Of a stretch of 64,000 bases of DNA, positions 26,508 to 38,878 are shown piece by piece. The position numbers and the translations under genes are program-made. Under the pieces are notes generated by a model. It made no database searches and was not told the origin of the DNA. It saw only the letters and a program-made list of their open reading frames with translations. The first letter of the stretch is position 1, and each line of letters begins with the position of its first letter. Origin of the DNA: Siphlonurus alternatus (lineage: Eukaryota > Arthropoda > Insecta > Ephemeroptera > Siphlonuridae); assembly GCA_949825025.1 (NCBI GenBank), contig OX463778.1:52578364-52642363 (forward strand), in the 5' to 3' direction.

Positions 26508-29500
26508 CAACATATAACATTGAATTATAAAATGGTCAATTGAAACAATGGAATAAGCTCATAAAATAAAAATTCAGAAACCCATATGAAAAAAGAAGAA
26601 AAAAATATCATTATTATTATTTTGCAATTTTTAATAACGATGTACTGTATGTTGATTGTTAAAGTCACCTGTAGCAGGAGGAAGAAGTTGGTCCGATGCT
26701 CTGGGTACTCCTCGAAGTCCTTGTTGATCATCTGGAGGGTGCACTCAAAGACTGCGTCGAAGATCTTGGGCACCTCCGAGGTGATGTGGTTGCCCAGCTT
26801 GTTGACGATGGTTGCCATAGTACTGAGCACCTCCGGTTCTCGTGCCGCGGCCACGCCGGTTCTCTGGTAGTCGAGCAGAACTGCGTCCAGCAGAGGGGGG
26901 ATGAAATTCTCAAGGACCTGCAAAATAATTACAATTGAGAACAATTAACAAACAACTTGATTAATATTCACTACAGTAATTACTAATTAGTGCATTTTGC
27001 TGTTTGCATCTTATATTGTGCATGTGTTATCTGTTTTAAATTTATATTTTTTGCTGAGCTCAGTGAAATTCTACATACGATGATGGACTTGTGTTTACTT
27101 CTCAAGTGTTTTATAATCATCTCCTAGTACATATGGAGTGTAAATAATAAGATTGTGTTAAAAAAAGAGAGTGAAAGAGTTTTTATTCCTCAAGAATATT
27201 TACAAAATGGATGACTTTATTAAAAAATAAACAGTAATAATGTTTCTGATTATGTATTGTTGACATTGATATTGGTAAATCAATAAAAAAATTATTTCTT
27301 ACACCAGCACCTACCCATAAGGCCTTGGCAGGACTGTATTCTATATTTTAACATTAAAGTTATTTAAAAAGAAAAATATAATAAATAAATAATATAAATA
27401 AAAATATATTGAATTGAATTGAATTGAATTAAATTGAAAAAAACTTGACATAATGACAATTCTAAGACAACATATCAGTGTACCATTAAAGGTGAACTGA
27501 AGGGATTGCTTTTTTTTCCCATTAAGGAACCTTATATTACCTATCCCATCCATCTGCACTAATTTTTTCATGGCAGATACTTATTGTGCTGCAGTAGGAC
27601 AATTAGTGAAAAAGTGAAGTTGTGACGTATCAGCGACGGTTGGTTGACTTAAAACTCGCCGCGGTGAAAAAACACACGAGCGACCGCGGAAACTGCCGAG
27701 AGAGTGGCGATCGTGAGCCGATCGCCGCTCCCTCGGCAGTTTCCGCGGTCGCTCGCGGTCGCTCGTGTGTTTTTTCACCGCGGCGAGTTTTAAGTCAACC
27801 AACCGTCGCTGATACGTCACAACTTCACTTTTTCACTAATTGTCCTACAGCAGCACAATAAGTATCTGCCATGAAAAAATTAGTGCAGATGGATGGGATA
27901 GGTAATATAAGGTTCCCTAATGGGAAAAAAAAGCAATCCCTTCAGTGTACCATCAACAGCCTACTCAACCTAAAGTGCAGGGTTAACGTGACTCACCATC
28001 TGGGGGTCGTTTGACCTGCTGACCCAGTCCGAGATGAGCTTCAGGGTCTCCTTCTTGACCACGCGCATGTTCTTGATGAGGGGCTGCTTCGTGACGGACT
28101 CTCCATTCACTGCGATGGCCGCAATGATGTTCTCACTCATCACTTTGTACACGTTCAGCATGTCAAGGTAGATGCGGCCAAGCTGTGGAGTAAACATTGT
28201 CAGTCATAAAAAAAAATTTAATAATCCATAATCTTGATGAAATTTCGAAAAATATACATTAGATAATTTTATTTCAATAAAAAAATATGTTGTAAAGTGA
28301 TATCAGTTTACCATCAACTGCAAAAATCCCAATTCAAAAAATTACATTTAAACTTAATCAAAGCAAGGTTGATTTCATCTAATGAGGAACCATGTAACTG
28401 ACCTGCAGGACGTAAGGGTGTCCGAGAGCCTTGCACGCCCTAACGTTGGTCTTGAGGATACTGGAGAGCTGCTTCACTGCCTCTTGGTCTTTCAGCACGT
28501 CCACATTCTGCAAACAATCAACGTTGGGTCTTCATAAAATGTTCTCTGATAGGAAGAGTCTTAAAAAAATTAGTCTTTTATTAAAAACACTACTTAGAAA
28601 TATTCTTCCTACATTCCTCTATTTTTTTTGTTTAATAATTAAATAATTTTCTTTTAAATTACTCTAAATTTTTGTGTTTTTATATACTTATAGATTTTTA
28701 TATCATAAAGTCATAAAGATGGGTATGGACATCTGGTGGATTTTTTCTGAATAATTCTAAAAATTGCAATGTTTTGTAACACAGAAGTAAAAGAAAATGT
28801 TGAAATAAATCAAAATAAAACACTAACTAATATTATCTCACAATATTCCGAGACAATAATGAACTCTCGAACAGATTGCTACGTGCCGTCCTCACCTTGG
28901 ACGCCTGACCAATGATGTCGTCCCACACTTGGTTGGGCAGCATCATGTAGCTCTCGATCAAGTGGTCCTGCACTCGCTGGTCCACTTGGGCGCTGATCAT
29001 GTAACCAACAGCCTCGTAGAACGTGTGCACCTGCAAATTGTCAGGGGTGAGCACTTTTCACAGTTGATTTTAATGTTTCTGACCTGCTTTTGAAATATCA
29101 TCTAATTATGCAGGACAATAATCAGCATCAAAATACAGAATTTATAATTCTTTAAATTGTTAATACAATAATAAAACCAAAATATGTGATAATGAACCCA
29201 AGATCACATGATTAAAAATAAATATATGCAATAAAACAATGAATGTGAAATATTGTTGATATGAGCTGTTTTTCCCTCTTTATTTATTTTTTAATTTTGA
29301 CTATAATAGACATTATATTATACATTATTGTTAAGTGCCCATGAAAGAGATAATAAAATAAAATATCTACTACAAGTACATAACATTAACTAAAAAAGTC
29401 ATTCTTTTTCTTCTTCTTTTCTTTTACCCACATTTTGGCTTTTCAGCCATTTTACTACGCCAATAGAGATAGGGATTCATTCTCTTCTCTCTTCATGTTG

Positions 29501-32500
29501 CCAGACAATGAGTCAAGTTCGTCAGTTAATGCAGAGCATTTTAAATAGATGTCCTCTGTCTTGGGGTTCATTCCTACAGAATGTAACACCCACTTCTCCT
29601 GCCTGCTTACTTATCGTACACCACAGACGTACCTGCTGGGACTGGAGGTCACAGATGATGGTGCTAATGCTCGCCAGAATCTCCTCGATGAAAGGCATCA
29701 CCTCTCCCACCTGCATCTGCACAAAGTGGCGCCGGCACTTGAGGGCAATCTTGATGAATGTGTCGCATGCCATGTCCTGCACTCCGTCGTGGGTCTCTGG
29801 AACAGTCGAGCACCGTTACAATCCAAGTACAGCCAGTATAATTTCAACCAAAACTACCATATCAGAACAATATAAGCCAGAAATATGGTTGAAAATAAAA
29901 CATAAAAGACCCATGAAACCTCAAATTATCGAAAGATTATAAAGCAAAATGTCCAGAGCATAATTATAAGCTTGCTGTGGACCGGTTATTTTAAACCTCG
30001 TGTTTTGTCTATCTTTTACTTTCTCTGGCCCTTCTGAATATAGCATTCATCATCTTCTGATAATTTTAATTTTCATGGGTCATTTCTGTCTTTTTCTTTC
30101 AGTTAAATAGGATTTTTCATATTAAATAAATAAAATAAAACATAAGTGATGATAAATTAAATGGACAAATCCAGCAAAATGCATGTCATATTTTTCTATG
30201 ACAATTACAAGATTCTTTACTCACCATGCATGAACTCGAAGAGCTTGTTGACCACGGTCTTGAGGAATTTCCAGTGGGCCCTGAGGAAGCGGGGGTACTG
30301 TCCCACAACGTACATGATGTTGGAGGCGATGATGGCCTTGTTGTCCTTGCCTTTCTTCTGCTCACACAGCCCCAGCAGGTCCTTGATGACGGTCACCAGG
30401 AACCGCTTCTCGTCCTCTTCGTGCATCGCACCAGATATGCTGCCGATGGCCCAGCACAGCTGCACACACATTTATCAATGTACTTCAAGGGGTCACAATG
30501 GAGTATCAACCTCAAAATTTGTTATTGCAGAAATGGATAGAGGGTGCAAAGTTATGCTACACTGATTTTTTTCAGAGACAGGTAACTATTTTTAAAAAAT
30601 TAACGAAAGTACAGAGAAAGTGACACCTCTAGACGCCTTTCTTAATAAAAGGATAGGACCTAAAAGTTGGTTTGGTTTGGTTACCAATGGCGGAACTTGT
30701 TTTTCAACATTGTTCACAGTGCTCTCTGGGGCTCCTAATACCCAGTCTGCACGCCAGACAGTTAAGTACCATTTCTTAGCGGGGCACGTATGTTGTTTGC
30801 ACAACATTCCGCGGTCTTAATCACCCCAGCGGAGTATAGACAGCCGTAAGCTGCCTTCCTCCTACCAACTCTTTCATCTAGTAGCCAGTCACACCCATTC
30901 CAAGTCGCGAAAAGTCTGCCGTATTCGGGATTTGAACCGGGGACCTCTCGGACAAGAGCCAAGTGTACTAACCACTACACCAAAGAGCAGGTATGGACCT
31001 AAAAGTGGTGTGAGTTCAAACCTGACCATGCCTAAACTTTTTAACAATACTTCTCAGACTCTAAAAAATCAGATTGGCATAACTTTGCACCCTCTATTTA
31101 TTTTTGCAATAAAAAATATTTAGGTTCATAATTTATTAGCTATTATTTTCTCTAAAAGCCCGTGAAAGCTATGAAGTTTTTGTCAATGATTAAAAGTTGT
31201 TTATTTAGAAAAATATTACAGTATATTTTTTAGTTTAATTTTTTTTTTTTTAACTTTTCCAATACTGTATGCTAAATTGCTATCTTACCAGTAATACTTA
31301 ATGCACATGTCTTTTTTTGATTACTTCATAGCTTACTATAATACTGTATTGAATGTTAATATTGATAAAATTGACTTTGTGCTAATTCTTCTCAATAAAA
31401 AATAATAAAAACATAAGAAATGAAGCAAAAATGAAGGAAAGAAATTCAGACAAATACTTTCCTCCACCTATTACAAGGTATAAACGTTACTAAACCACGT
31501 TTTTGTAAACATTACTAAGTCCCAAGTTGAGTGCTCACCGTGTTGAGGTTCTTCCAGGACCACTCGGTGCCGTTGACTTGGTTCTGCAGCTTCTCGGTCA
31601 TGACTCGTTCCGTGTCTGCGTAGTCCAGATGGGTGAGGTACACGAGAGTCTCCCGCATGTTCTTGTACAGGTTGATGGAGTCCGTGTCCTTCATGAACTC
31701 TCGCACCACCTCCCCGTTCTCGTTCTCCACCACCAGCACCTCCTCCGGCTTGGCCATGCGGCTGATCATGATGTAGCGCACCTGACAACGACATACCGAG
31801 TCAAAGACAGGCAGCAATTCAACAAGGAAAATGTTGCTTTAAAAATAGACAGCGATGATTGTCAAATGATGACAGTCTATCACAGAGTATACCGTCTTAT
31901 TTACTTTAATGAAAAGTCTTTAAATCTATAAATAAATATCTATAATTAGGCTACAGCTGCTCATTTTCACAATAGTTTGTTATAGCAATATTACTGTTAA
32001 GTTTGAATGCTTATGCCAATAGCAGAATATGCTGTAATAAACTAACATTGTGGGGGGGAAAAAAATAAATAAATAAAAAAGACTTGCCAGAAATAAACAT
32101 TTTTGTTATAATTGAATGAAGTGGACCTAGATATTTAAACTAAAAAGTGGATCATTTTGAAGGATGCAAATTTTAAAGACATTAATCATCTCAGCAGTGT
32201 TACCTTTGTTAATACTGGGCTGTAGAACAGCCTCCTGGGTGGCAGGGTGGAGTTCATCTTGGAGAGGAACAGAGAGTTGGTCTGGGAGGGGAAGGGGCTC
32301 TCTCGGTACAGGTCTGCACTCAGACTGTTCCAGTACTCTAGGCAGATCTTGAAGATCTCAACTTCTTCCACCTCCGAGATAAGCACGAGGTAGTGCAGCG
32401 CCTGAAACCGTCAGACGTCAGTCACACCTGCTGAAACTTCCTACATCTGTACTACTAAAAAAAATAGTAGTACAGATAGTAGTTTCATTGAAAATAAAAA

Positions 32501-35500
32501 ATAAAATCATTTAGCACTCTTTTTATTGGTGTGGCCTAGCGTAAAACTGGAGATGAAAGAAAATCTCCTGAAAATAATTATTTCTCGCCTTTGAAGAACT
32601 AAGGACACAAGAAAACTAAAACTGTCCTAAAAATTTAATTTTGCACTGAAAGTCAATTAAAAAAATATATATACAAGGCTGATCATAGTTAAAGAATTCA
32701 ACACTTTTTTTTTTTTGAAAATTTTAAAATAAAAAAATGCCAAGCTATCTACAAAATATTGCCACAACTGGCTATATTTTGTCTGACCATGATAACATTG
32801 TACTATAAATTAGAGTGATGGTTCATGGGGTGTGCCCATAGAGCTTAAGGACCAATCTGCCTGAAAATCCCTCACGAGCCGCCACTAATGAATTAAAATA
32901 AACAACAGAGGCTTCAAGTGTTCCCGGGCCGGAAATTTTTCTTCATAAGCCACCATGTTAGAAAATTTTAATTTTTTATCAAACTATTAAAGCTATTAAT
33001 TTGAAAGCATCTCCTACCCCACTATTTAGGGGTGTTCTAATAATAAATCAAGGACTTATTTTCCTTTGAAAAATATCTTTAATGCTAAAAAAGCAATTTT
33101 GTTTTGTTTTCCCCACAGATTTGGATAGGACGGTGGCAACACCACAAAATCAGCCGACTTCTCTATACAAATATCAAAGCATAGTTAAAACCAGAGAGTG
33201 TCATTATTTACCTTGAGAAGGACCTCGTCCATGTGCCTCTGCTCCACTAGACTGCCGTGTTCCTTGAGGTACGTGCAGAGGAACATGGCCAGGTTCTGAA
33301 TGAAGTTCTGCTCCGCGTCCTGGCCGCGAGCGTATGCGTCCCTGATGTTGGTGTTGAGCGGCAGCATCTGTGAGGACATATTATTGAGACACACGCCTCG
33401 CCGCCAGCCAGCCAGATCCTCACACTGTTCACTCTCGTTTGCACCACCAGGCAGCCTCACACTCGCACCAACCAGCCACACTCGCTACCTGCTCTAGCTG
33501 CACCATCGTTTCCGAGAACAGCAGCACGAACATCTCATCGTAGTTGGTCACGGTCACGCCAGCGATCTCAGTCAGACACTTCAGAGTCACGTTGCGGAAC
33601 ATAGGAACGCTCAGAAACTGAAAAAAAAAGAGACATTATTATACAATAGTCCCAGAACCAAAATAAAGGTTTCAGTTATTATTTTTAAGATTTATATTTA
33701 AGGGGGTGGAGTTTAAGGGAGATAGGAACAGCAAGTAGGAATGTTTGTTTTCTTAATAACGTTGCTAAAATATCAAAGGGAAAAGAAATAAAAAATGATT
33801 TCCCCCATTTTAGCTAGAATTTAGATACAATAAAAGAAATAAAACTACTGTATTAAAACCACATATTATTAATACCTTGTAGATCAGAGTGTTGATAAGT
33901 TTGGTTTCAAAAATATATCCGAGTGGAATCCAGTTGAGGAATCTCAGCAAGGTTTCAAGTGTTGCTCCGACCAGAGGAGCGTTTTGTGACGAGTCCTGAA
34001 AAAGTAGCATTAACTTGAGACAATAATGAACTAATTTTGAACAATAAGCAGAATTCTTACTAAAAGAGGCTTCAAGTGTTGCCCGGAGGGAAAATTTTCT
34101 CCATAAGCCACCATGTTAAAAAATTTGATTTTTTTTTTTCAGTAATTATTAAAGCTATTAATTTGAAACCATCCCCCCACCCCCTCTATTTAGAGTTCTT
34201 CTGATAATGAATCAAATCAAGAGCTTACTTTCCTCTAAAAAAAATTCTGTTGCTAAAAAAAGCAATTTTGAGTTGTTGTTTTTTTACATGGGTTTAGATA
34301 GGACGGTGGGAACACCACAAAATCAGCTCTGACTTGGAACCTCCATTAGTGTTGATTAATTCGAGAGAGCAAAAAGTAGCCTTGAACAATAAGTAGAATG
34401 CTTGCTAATAAAAAAAAAAAGCTCAAGTTGCAAATTTTATGAAAAAAAAATCCTGAACTACCGACGGACGTACCATGACGAACTGGCAGAGCTGAAAGAT
34501 CTGCGAGAACTCGGAACACATGGTGTCCTTGAGATGCTTGGCCTTGGTCTGCGTCATCTGGCCGCTGGAGAAGTCGAAGACCTCCTCGCTGAGCAGCTTC
34601 AGGATGGCCATGTTGTTCTGACACAAGCTCTCGTTGGTCTTGCTAGCTCCAACGATGTCGGGGATGAACGACTCCCAGTTCTTGGGCCACTCTCGCTTCA
34701 ACACCTTGAGAGACATGTAAACACATAGTTAAATGCAGGCTTTATGTTGTTAAAAAAGATCAAATCTATCAGTTTTGCTTAATTTTCAGTTGCTTGGTTT
34801 ATGTAATAATATGCAGTCTCAACAGATTATACAAATATTCAAATTTTTGTTTCATGTATTAATAAACTTAAATGACTTAATCAGTTATTCTAAACAAAAA
34901 CAAAAAAGAAGATACATTATGAAGACAAAAAGTACTGTACCTGCACCAAAATCATATTAAGTTTATTCAAATAAACTTTCTCAAGTTCCAGCGATGATGA
35001 ATCAGATGACGTCTTGATAATTAGTCCGACGATGTACTTTTTAATGCCTGTAAACAAATACACAACCGTGTTATCAATGAGGAATCAATGCATTTAAATG
35101 CTCACTAAACTTACGAACTTTTATCCAGATTTTAAAATGCCTATTTTGGATTTAACATGGGCAATATTGGCATTTTTCCCTACTCTAATTTTTGTTTTTA
35201 ACATTAGCTTTATAGACACAGACACTCTCGAAATTTGGTTTTGGTTCTTGGTACTAACAAGAGCCCCCACTTTGTTTTCCATAAATCTGCTACTTCCATA
35301 TGTCACTGAGAAGCAATGAAACTGTTAAAAGCACTGACCTTCGCACTGCGGTCGAGGCAGAACCTTCCACCTGGTCTTGATGACCTGCTCAAGGATCTGC
35401 AGGGCGAAGTACTTGGTCTGTTGGTTGCTCGAGTACTCAAGGATCGTGTCCACGCGCGTCCAGGCGTCAGGGTGCTCTTTCAGCGTCGTCAGAACCTCCT

Positions 35501-36235
35501 GAGCCACGCGCTGCTGTCGGGGGCACAACATCGTTACAGGAGGGAGAGACACTTAGTTTGAGGGAACACCGTCGTTTGAGATGACATTAACTTTAAACCA
35601 GACTGATTTGTAGGAGCGAAGCTCAAAGAGTTTTAAGTTTGGAGCAGGGCTAACCCTCTATTGAACAGGGTATAATCACTCCAGACTGTTACAAAAAAAA
35701 AAAAAAAAAAAGTATTTGTAAACAAGCAAAAAATCTATTTTTAACCAATAGGAGGGCATTCCAGCAAAATGTTTTTTTTTCTAAGCCAATCAGGATTTAG
35801 AATTCGGCCTTCATAAGCTGGAAGGGATGACCATACTCCCTATCAATGAAGGATTAGCCCTGGTTTGGAGTTTAGAAAAGCATTTAGCTATTCCACAAAA
35901 ATTGCAAATTCATTGGCAATGCATAGACTGTGTGACAACGTTCATAATCAGAACATAAGGTAAAGTTTTTACCCTCAGTAGGTGTACAATCCATTCAAAT
36001 AATTTTAAACCATACAACATAAATGTGTCAAATAAATAATACAACAATTAATCAAAATCACAAGGGACACAGTATAGCAGATTAAGAATAGAGTGCACAT
36101 CAACGTAATTCATTGAGGACTTACTTGGTCTCCAATGCCAGTGTACATGCATCCCACAATGTTATCCAGCAAAGTGATATCCAGTTTCTGGTTGAAGTCC
36201 AGCAACTTGGAAGCCTGCTCTGCGATGGTCGCCAT
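23269..36235 (-). CDS. XPO1: Exportin-1 (CRM1), nuclear export receptor, 19 coding exons
   Basis: This gene encodes the importin-beta-family receptor that binds leucine-rich nuclear export signals together with RanGTP and carries cargo through nuclear pores. Coding exons in transcript order are 36235-36125, 35513-35339, 35047-34941, 34704-34474, 33995-33876, 33617-33489, 33367-33212, 32401-32204, 31781-31539, 30459-30225, 29796-29633, 29030-28896, 28507-28403, 28182-27997, 26917-26669, 26395-26270, 25836-25710, 24923-24661 and 23415-23269. They sum to 3207 nt, or 1068 aa plus TGA, against 1071 aa in human. All phases join cleanly. The start sits in GACATGGCG, and an acceptor at 36246-36248 suggests an upstream non-coding exon. 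The N-terminal importin-beta region is in exons 1-3. The HEAT9 acidic-loop region ([13 protein letters not shown]) is near residues 424-436. The NES-groove cysteine in DLLGLCEQ is Cys522 (human Cys528), and Glu565 matches human Glu571. The C-terminus reads [16 protein letters not shown]. Introns hold many MITEs. Confidence 0.97.
23465..23765. mobile_element. Foldback MITE (copy 1 of family C)
   Basis: Arms of roughly 120 bp pair almost fully. The left end has TTACAGAAATGAATAGAGGG and the right end its reverse complement. It lies in XPO1 intron 18. The short central spacer contains GGACGCTTATTGACACC. Confidence 0.8.
23871..24036. mobile_element. Short MITE with CAGTAAAAA ends (Tc1/pogo-like), copy 1
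   Basis: Flanked by TA. Begins CAGTAAAAACTCTTTATTAC and ends TTTTTTTTACTG. It shares GTTGTTAGGTAAAA and TTTCCTGGGTCCCTTGACTT with 43985-44161. The CAGT terminus and TA target resemble pogo/Tigger elements. It lies in XPO1 intron 18. Confidence 0.72.
24396..24646. mobile_element. Family D MITE in XPO1 intron 18, next to the splice donor
   Basis: It shares CATAAGCCACCATGTTA, TATTAATTTGAA and GGGACGGTGGGA with the copies at 32909, 34067 and 42776. The right end ACTTGAAGCCT lies about 8 bases from the exon 18 donor (24655-24660), so nearly all of the start of this intron is transposon. The left end is degraded. Confidence 0.8.
24924..25709 (-). other. XPO1 intron 17 with GC-AG splice sites
   Basis: The exon 17/18 join must read THTAG-LTM, as in every XPO1. 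That places the donor after GCAG at 25710, where the intron begins GCAAGA rather than GTAAGA. The acceptor is a normal CAG at 24924-24926. The minor GC donor with a strong flanking match (CAG|GCAAG) is a known class. The intron also contains a 391-bp foldback MITE (25249-25639) whose near end is about 70 bases from this weak donor. Confidence 0.9.
25249..25639. mobile_element. Foldback MITE family B, copy 2, in XPO1 intron 17
   Basis: Same ends (AGACAATAATGG, flanked by TA), same arms and same centre as the copy at 3612-4012, with perfect TGACGTCA at 25409-25416 and 25474-25481. It sits close behind the GC donor of XPO1 intron 17. The close match of the two copies points to fairly recent movement. 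Confidence 0.87.
27487..27942. mobile_element. Large GC-rich palindrome in XPO1 intron 14
   Basis: Arms of about 200 bp pair almost perfectly from CTGAAGGGATTGC at each end to a small centre near 27710. The inner part (27620-27860) is much richer in GC than its surroundings. The direct repeat CAGTGTACCAT occurs on both sides (27476-27486 and 27943-27953) and may be the target duplication. Nearly the same 79-codon open frame reads on both strands because the sequence is a palindrome, so it is not a gene. Confidence 0.85.
30519..31115. mobile_element. Foldback MITE (copy 2 of family C), split by a SINE
   Basis: Inverted ends carry GATAGAGGGTGCAAAGTTAT on the left and its complement near 31074-31098, followed by GCAATAAAAA. 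It matches the intact copy at 23465-23765. Removing the SINE at 30668-30994 and one target duplication leaves a roughly 260-bp element. It sits in XPO1 intron 9. Confidence 0.8.
30668..30994 (-). mobile_element. tRNA-derived SINE inserted in a MITE, with 12-bp target duplication
   Basis: On the minus strand the element starts with a tRNA-like head carrying an A-box-like TGGTGTAGTGGTTAGTACAC and a B box GGTTCAAATCC. It ends in a short AACCAAACCAAACC tail. The same 12-mer GGACCTAAAAGT flanks it at 30656-30667 and 30995-31006, which is a clear target-site duplication. It interrupts the foldback MITE at 30519-31115 and lies in XPO1 intron 9. About 327 bp. The source tRNA cannot be fixed by eye. 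Confidence 0.85.
32909..33162. mobile_element. Family D MITE in XPO1 intron 7
   Basis: Starts AGGCTTCAAGTGTTCCCG and contains CATAAGCCACCATGTTA, GCTATTAATTTGAAAGC and GATAGGACGGTGGCAACACC. It is aligned in the same orientation as the three sister copies. The right end has lost part of the inverted repeat. Confidence 0.8.
34067..34342. mobile_element. Family D MITE in XPO1 intron 4
   Basis: Starts AGGCTTCAAGTGTTGCCCG and ends GACTTGGAACCT, so the short terminal inverted repeat is still visible. The inner blocks CATAAGCCACCATGTTA and GATAGGACGGTGGGAACACC match the other copies. Confidence 0.82.
35150..35245. repeat. Dispersed repeat sharing the interior of the GGCGCGGATCC MITE
   Basis: TTTAACATGGGCAATATTGG, an AACATTAGC block and CGAAATTTGGTTTTGG match 41150-41235 and 2862-2950. 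It lies in XPO1 intron 2 and has lost recognisable ends. Confidence 0.6.
35631..35879. mobile_element. Inverted-repeat MITE in XPO1 intron 1
   Basis: GGAGCAGGGCTAACCCTCTA on the left pairs with GAAGGATTAGCCCTGGTTTG on the right, with mismatches. The arms are about 34 bp and the centre contains a poly-A tract. Confidence 0.65.
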
Positions 36236-36471
36236 GTCTATGCTTCTGAAAACAACAGCTTCTATTACAGACAAAATCACATACAAAAATCATTTAGAAG
36301 TTCCAGTTCTTACTTCGCAGGCATCTGCACAAGGGGGGCCAACCTCAAGAAAATTAATTTTTCAAATTTTAATACACAAAAAAGTGCTTATTTTTAAATC
36401 TCACAGCCAAATTTTCATCTGAAAAAAAAAAAACATGTTTAAAGTATTTTCCTAGTCATGTGACATCTCAT

Positions 36472-37027
36472 AATGGGGAATTCTCTTACAACTCAAATTT
36501 TAATTTAACTACTATATTATGATAGGGTACATATTAACAATAAGTTTGATTTAAGTTTCAACTTTTTAAACTCAAATTTGGGGACTCTGAAGGGATTATT
36601 AGAATAGGGGCAAAGTATGCAACCTGCGCGCAAACCTGAAAACTGTGACGTAGAAACTCCCTAGTTAACACACAACAACTGCCTGATATCATAATTTGAG
36701 CGTCAAGGAGTGATTAGCTATAAATTTTAGTAACACAATCGAAATAAGCGGGTTTTTCTACCCTAGTATAAATAGTTTTGTCTCCAATATCAGTTTATTT
36801 TAAGAGTGATAGTGATAATCGAAAATATAAATTTATTGCAGGAAAATTTCGCCTGCTAGGCAGTTTCTACGTCACGTTTTGGCGCTAAATTCAAAAGAAG
36901 TAAGATTTTTAAAAAATTCCCTTGTCTCCAATTTTGAAGATTGAAACTTTTTTGTTTTGGGACATTTAATTTCAAGGCATAGAGCATCTGAAAAAAAATT
37001 AAAATAAATGTAGGAGAATTCCCCATT
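36472..37027. mobile_element. Foldback element upstream of the first XPO1 coding exon
   Basis: The ends AATGGGGAATTCTCTTACA and its near-complement TGTAGGAGAATTCCCCATT pair. Inner arms include TGACGTAGAAACT and AGTTTCTACGTCACG. Its near end is about 225 bases upstream of the acceptor before the first coding exon, so it probably lies in a 5' UTR intron. Confidence 0.75.
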
Positions 37028-37218
37028 CTTTGGATACAGTACTTTAGTAGTTTTTTTATATGGTTGGTAATGTAAAACATTTTGAAAACAGGAGGAAAAC
37101 TTGTATGTAATTTTGCGACATACAAAAAGAGTCATCATAAAAGTATCAAATGAATTACAGCTGAAAAACCTAAAAAATAAATCATAATAAACGTAATTTA
37201 GTTAAATCAACGCAGTCT

Positions 37219-37410
37219 GTACCAACGGGGGACTTAAACACAGTCCTTATGGTTGATGTCATATATTATTATAAACAACGTTTGCCACCAAGATTTTAGT
37301 GATAAGAAGGAACACAGCAACTGACCTTCACTCCACAAATTCAATACATGTACACAACACGTACCGATACCATGTAAACAACAAGACACTTTAAGTTCCC
37401 CTGTTGGTAC
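37219..37410. mobile_element. Short inverted-repeat element
   Basis: GTACCAACGGGGGACTTAAA on the left pairs with TTTAAGTTCCCCTGTTGGTAC on the right. The interior of about 150 bp is not paired. Probable MITE. Confidence 0.6.
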
Positions 37411-38878
37411 CAAAGGGTTGTCAAAACTACCACCGAAGGTATAATATTCTGGTATAGCTCAAATGAGAATTTGCCTGTTTCTTATGCAAGCTAAAAAAAA
37501 AAAAAAAATCTTGCCTTGCAAGTACCGTACTGTAATCAGATCTTTCATTGCTACTAAAACAAACTATGTATTCCTTATAGTGCAATAATATTAAATAATA
37601 ATAATAATATTAATGCGGCAAATGTGGCAATGTCACGGTGGCTCGCGACTGTTCACCAACTCTCAACCTTTGAATTTTTTCCAAAAATTACTTGCACTAA
37701 AATATATCTCACATTATTAAAATAAGTCCAAAATAGTATATGATATGCATACATCTATAAAAATACTCTATCAGCGCACAAGTTTTATTAATTCATAGTT
37801 TATGTGGGTTTCCATAGTGCAACTAAGCCTTTTATTGGCTGATATTTATTTTCTAGTAAAATGTTTAGCCAATCAGCAAACAAACCGCTGTTTCACGCAG
37901 CTTTTTTTTTTTTTAAATATACTCTTAGCCGCTGCAATTACCGATTGTATGGGGCATATATAACTGTACTGTTTAATATGCATAATATGGCCCTGTATTA
38001 TTGCGCTTAAATACATTCATAATACTTTATGGTATGCATACATACTATATGCATATCATACTGTACAGTATGCATATCATACAGTATGCATATTATGATG
38101 AATGAATCATTAAAAAATTAACATACCAACAATTTTCTTCTCTTGCAAAATAATGAATAAAATACTTTACTTATTCCCAGTACAGTACAAACTGTAGTCC
38201 AGCCAATATCATGACTATTGGTGTTGGGTCTGTGATTTCAAATGATGAATCTAGAACTCCTTTGATGGTCACCCAAGACCTAAATTAATAAATTAACACT
38301 GTATGCATACAGTACCTACAGTATCAAATTTAATAACGAATGGTCAACAAAATGTTAAAAAACATTAATGATATCAGAACGAAAAACAAAAAGCAAAAAT
38401 TTTCCTCTTTTTTTGAAGTTTTTCTTTCATTGCGTCGTTATGCATAAGAAGGTATGCATACGAAAATGCTTAAAAAAACAATGCATCATTTACAGCGAAC
38501 GTTATGAAAAGTTGAAAATACATATTTAGATTATTGTATACATACTACCTAATAAAATATATAATAAAATTACTTCGTAAAATTCTGTATTCCCGCGCGG
38601 CAAACACGCTGAAAGTTGCAACAACACGAGGAGGACCAAAATGCTCATTCCAAACAAAAATGGCAACTTCCGAACATTAAAATTACGATTTTAGCAGTAA
38701 CCGACAAGCTAATAGTTATTTTATTATGACAAGCGTTTAACCAATTTATTATTTTCATATTAAAACAATCTCTTTAACTCACCTTCACCTCCTTTATAAA
38801 GTATTTTCACAAAAATTATTGGAAATTTTACCATAAATGTCTTTTTGGTAGCTCAAAACCAGTGTAAACTGGTTTTAG

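Noticed and set aside
27581..27861. 79-codon frames on both strands
   Set aside because: Direct consequence of a palindrome; no family resemblance.
30880..30994. Possible minus-strand tRNA gene
   Set aside because: A and B boxes are present but no acceptor stem closes, and a 12-bp target duplication encloses a longer unit, so it is a SINE head.
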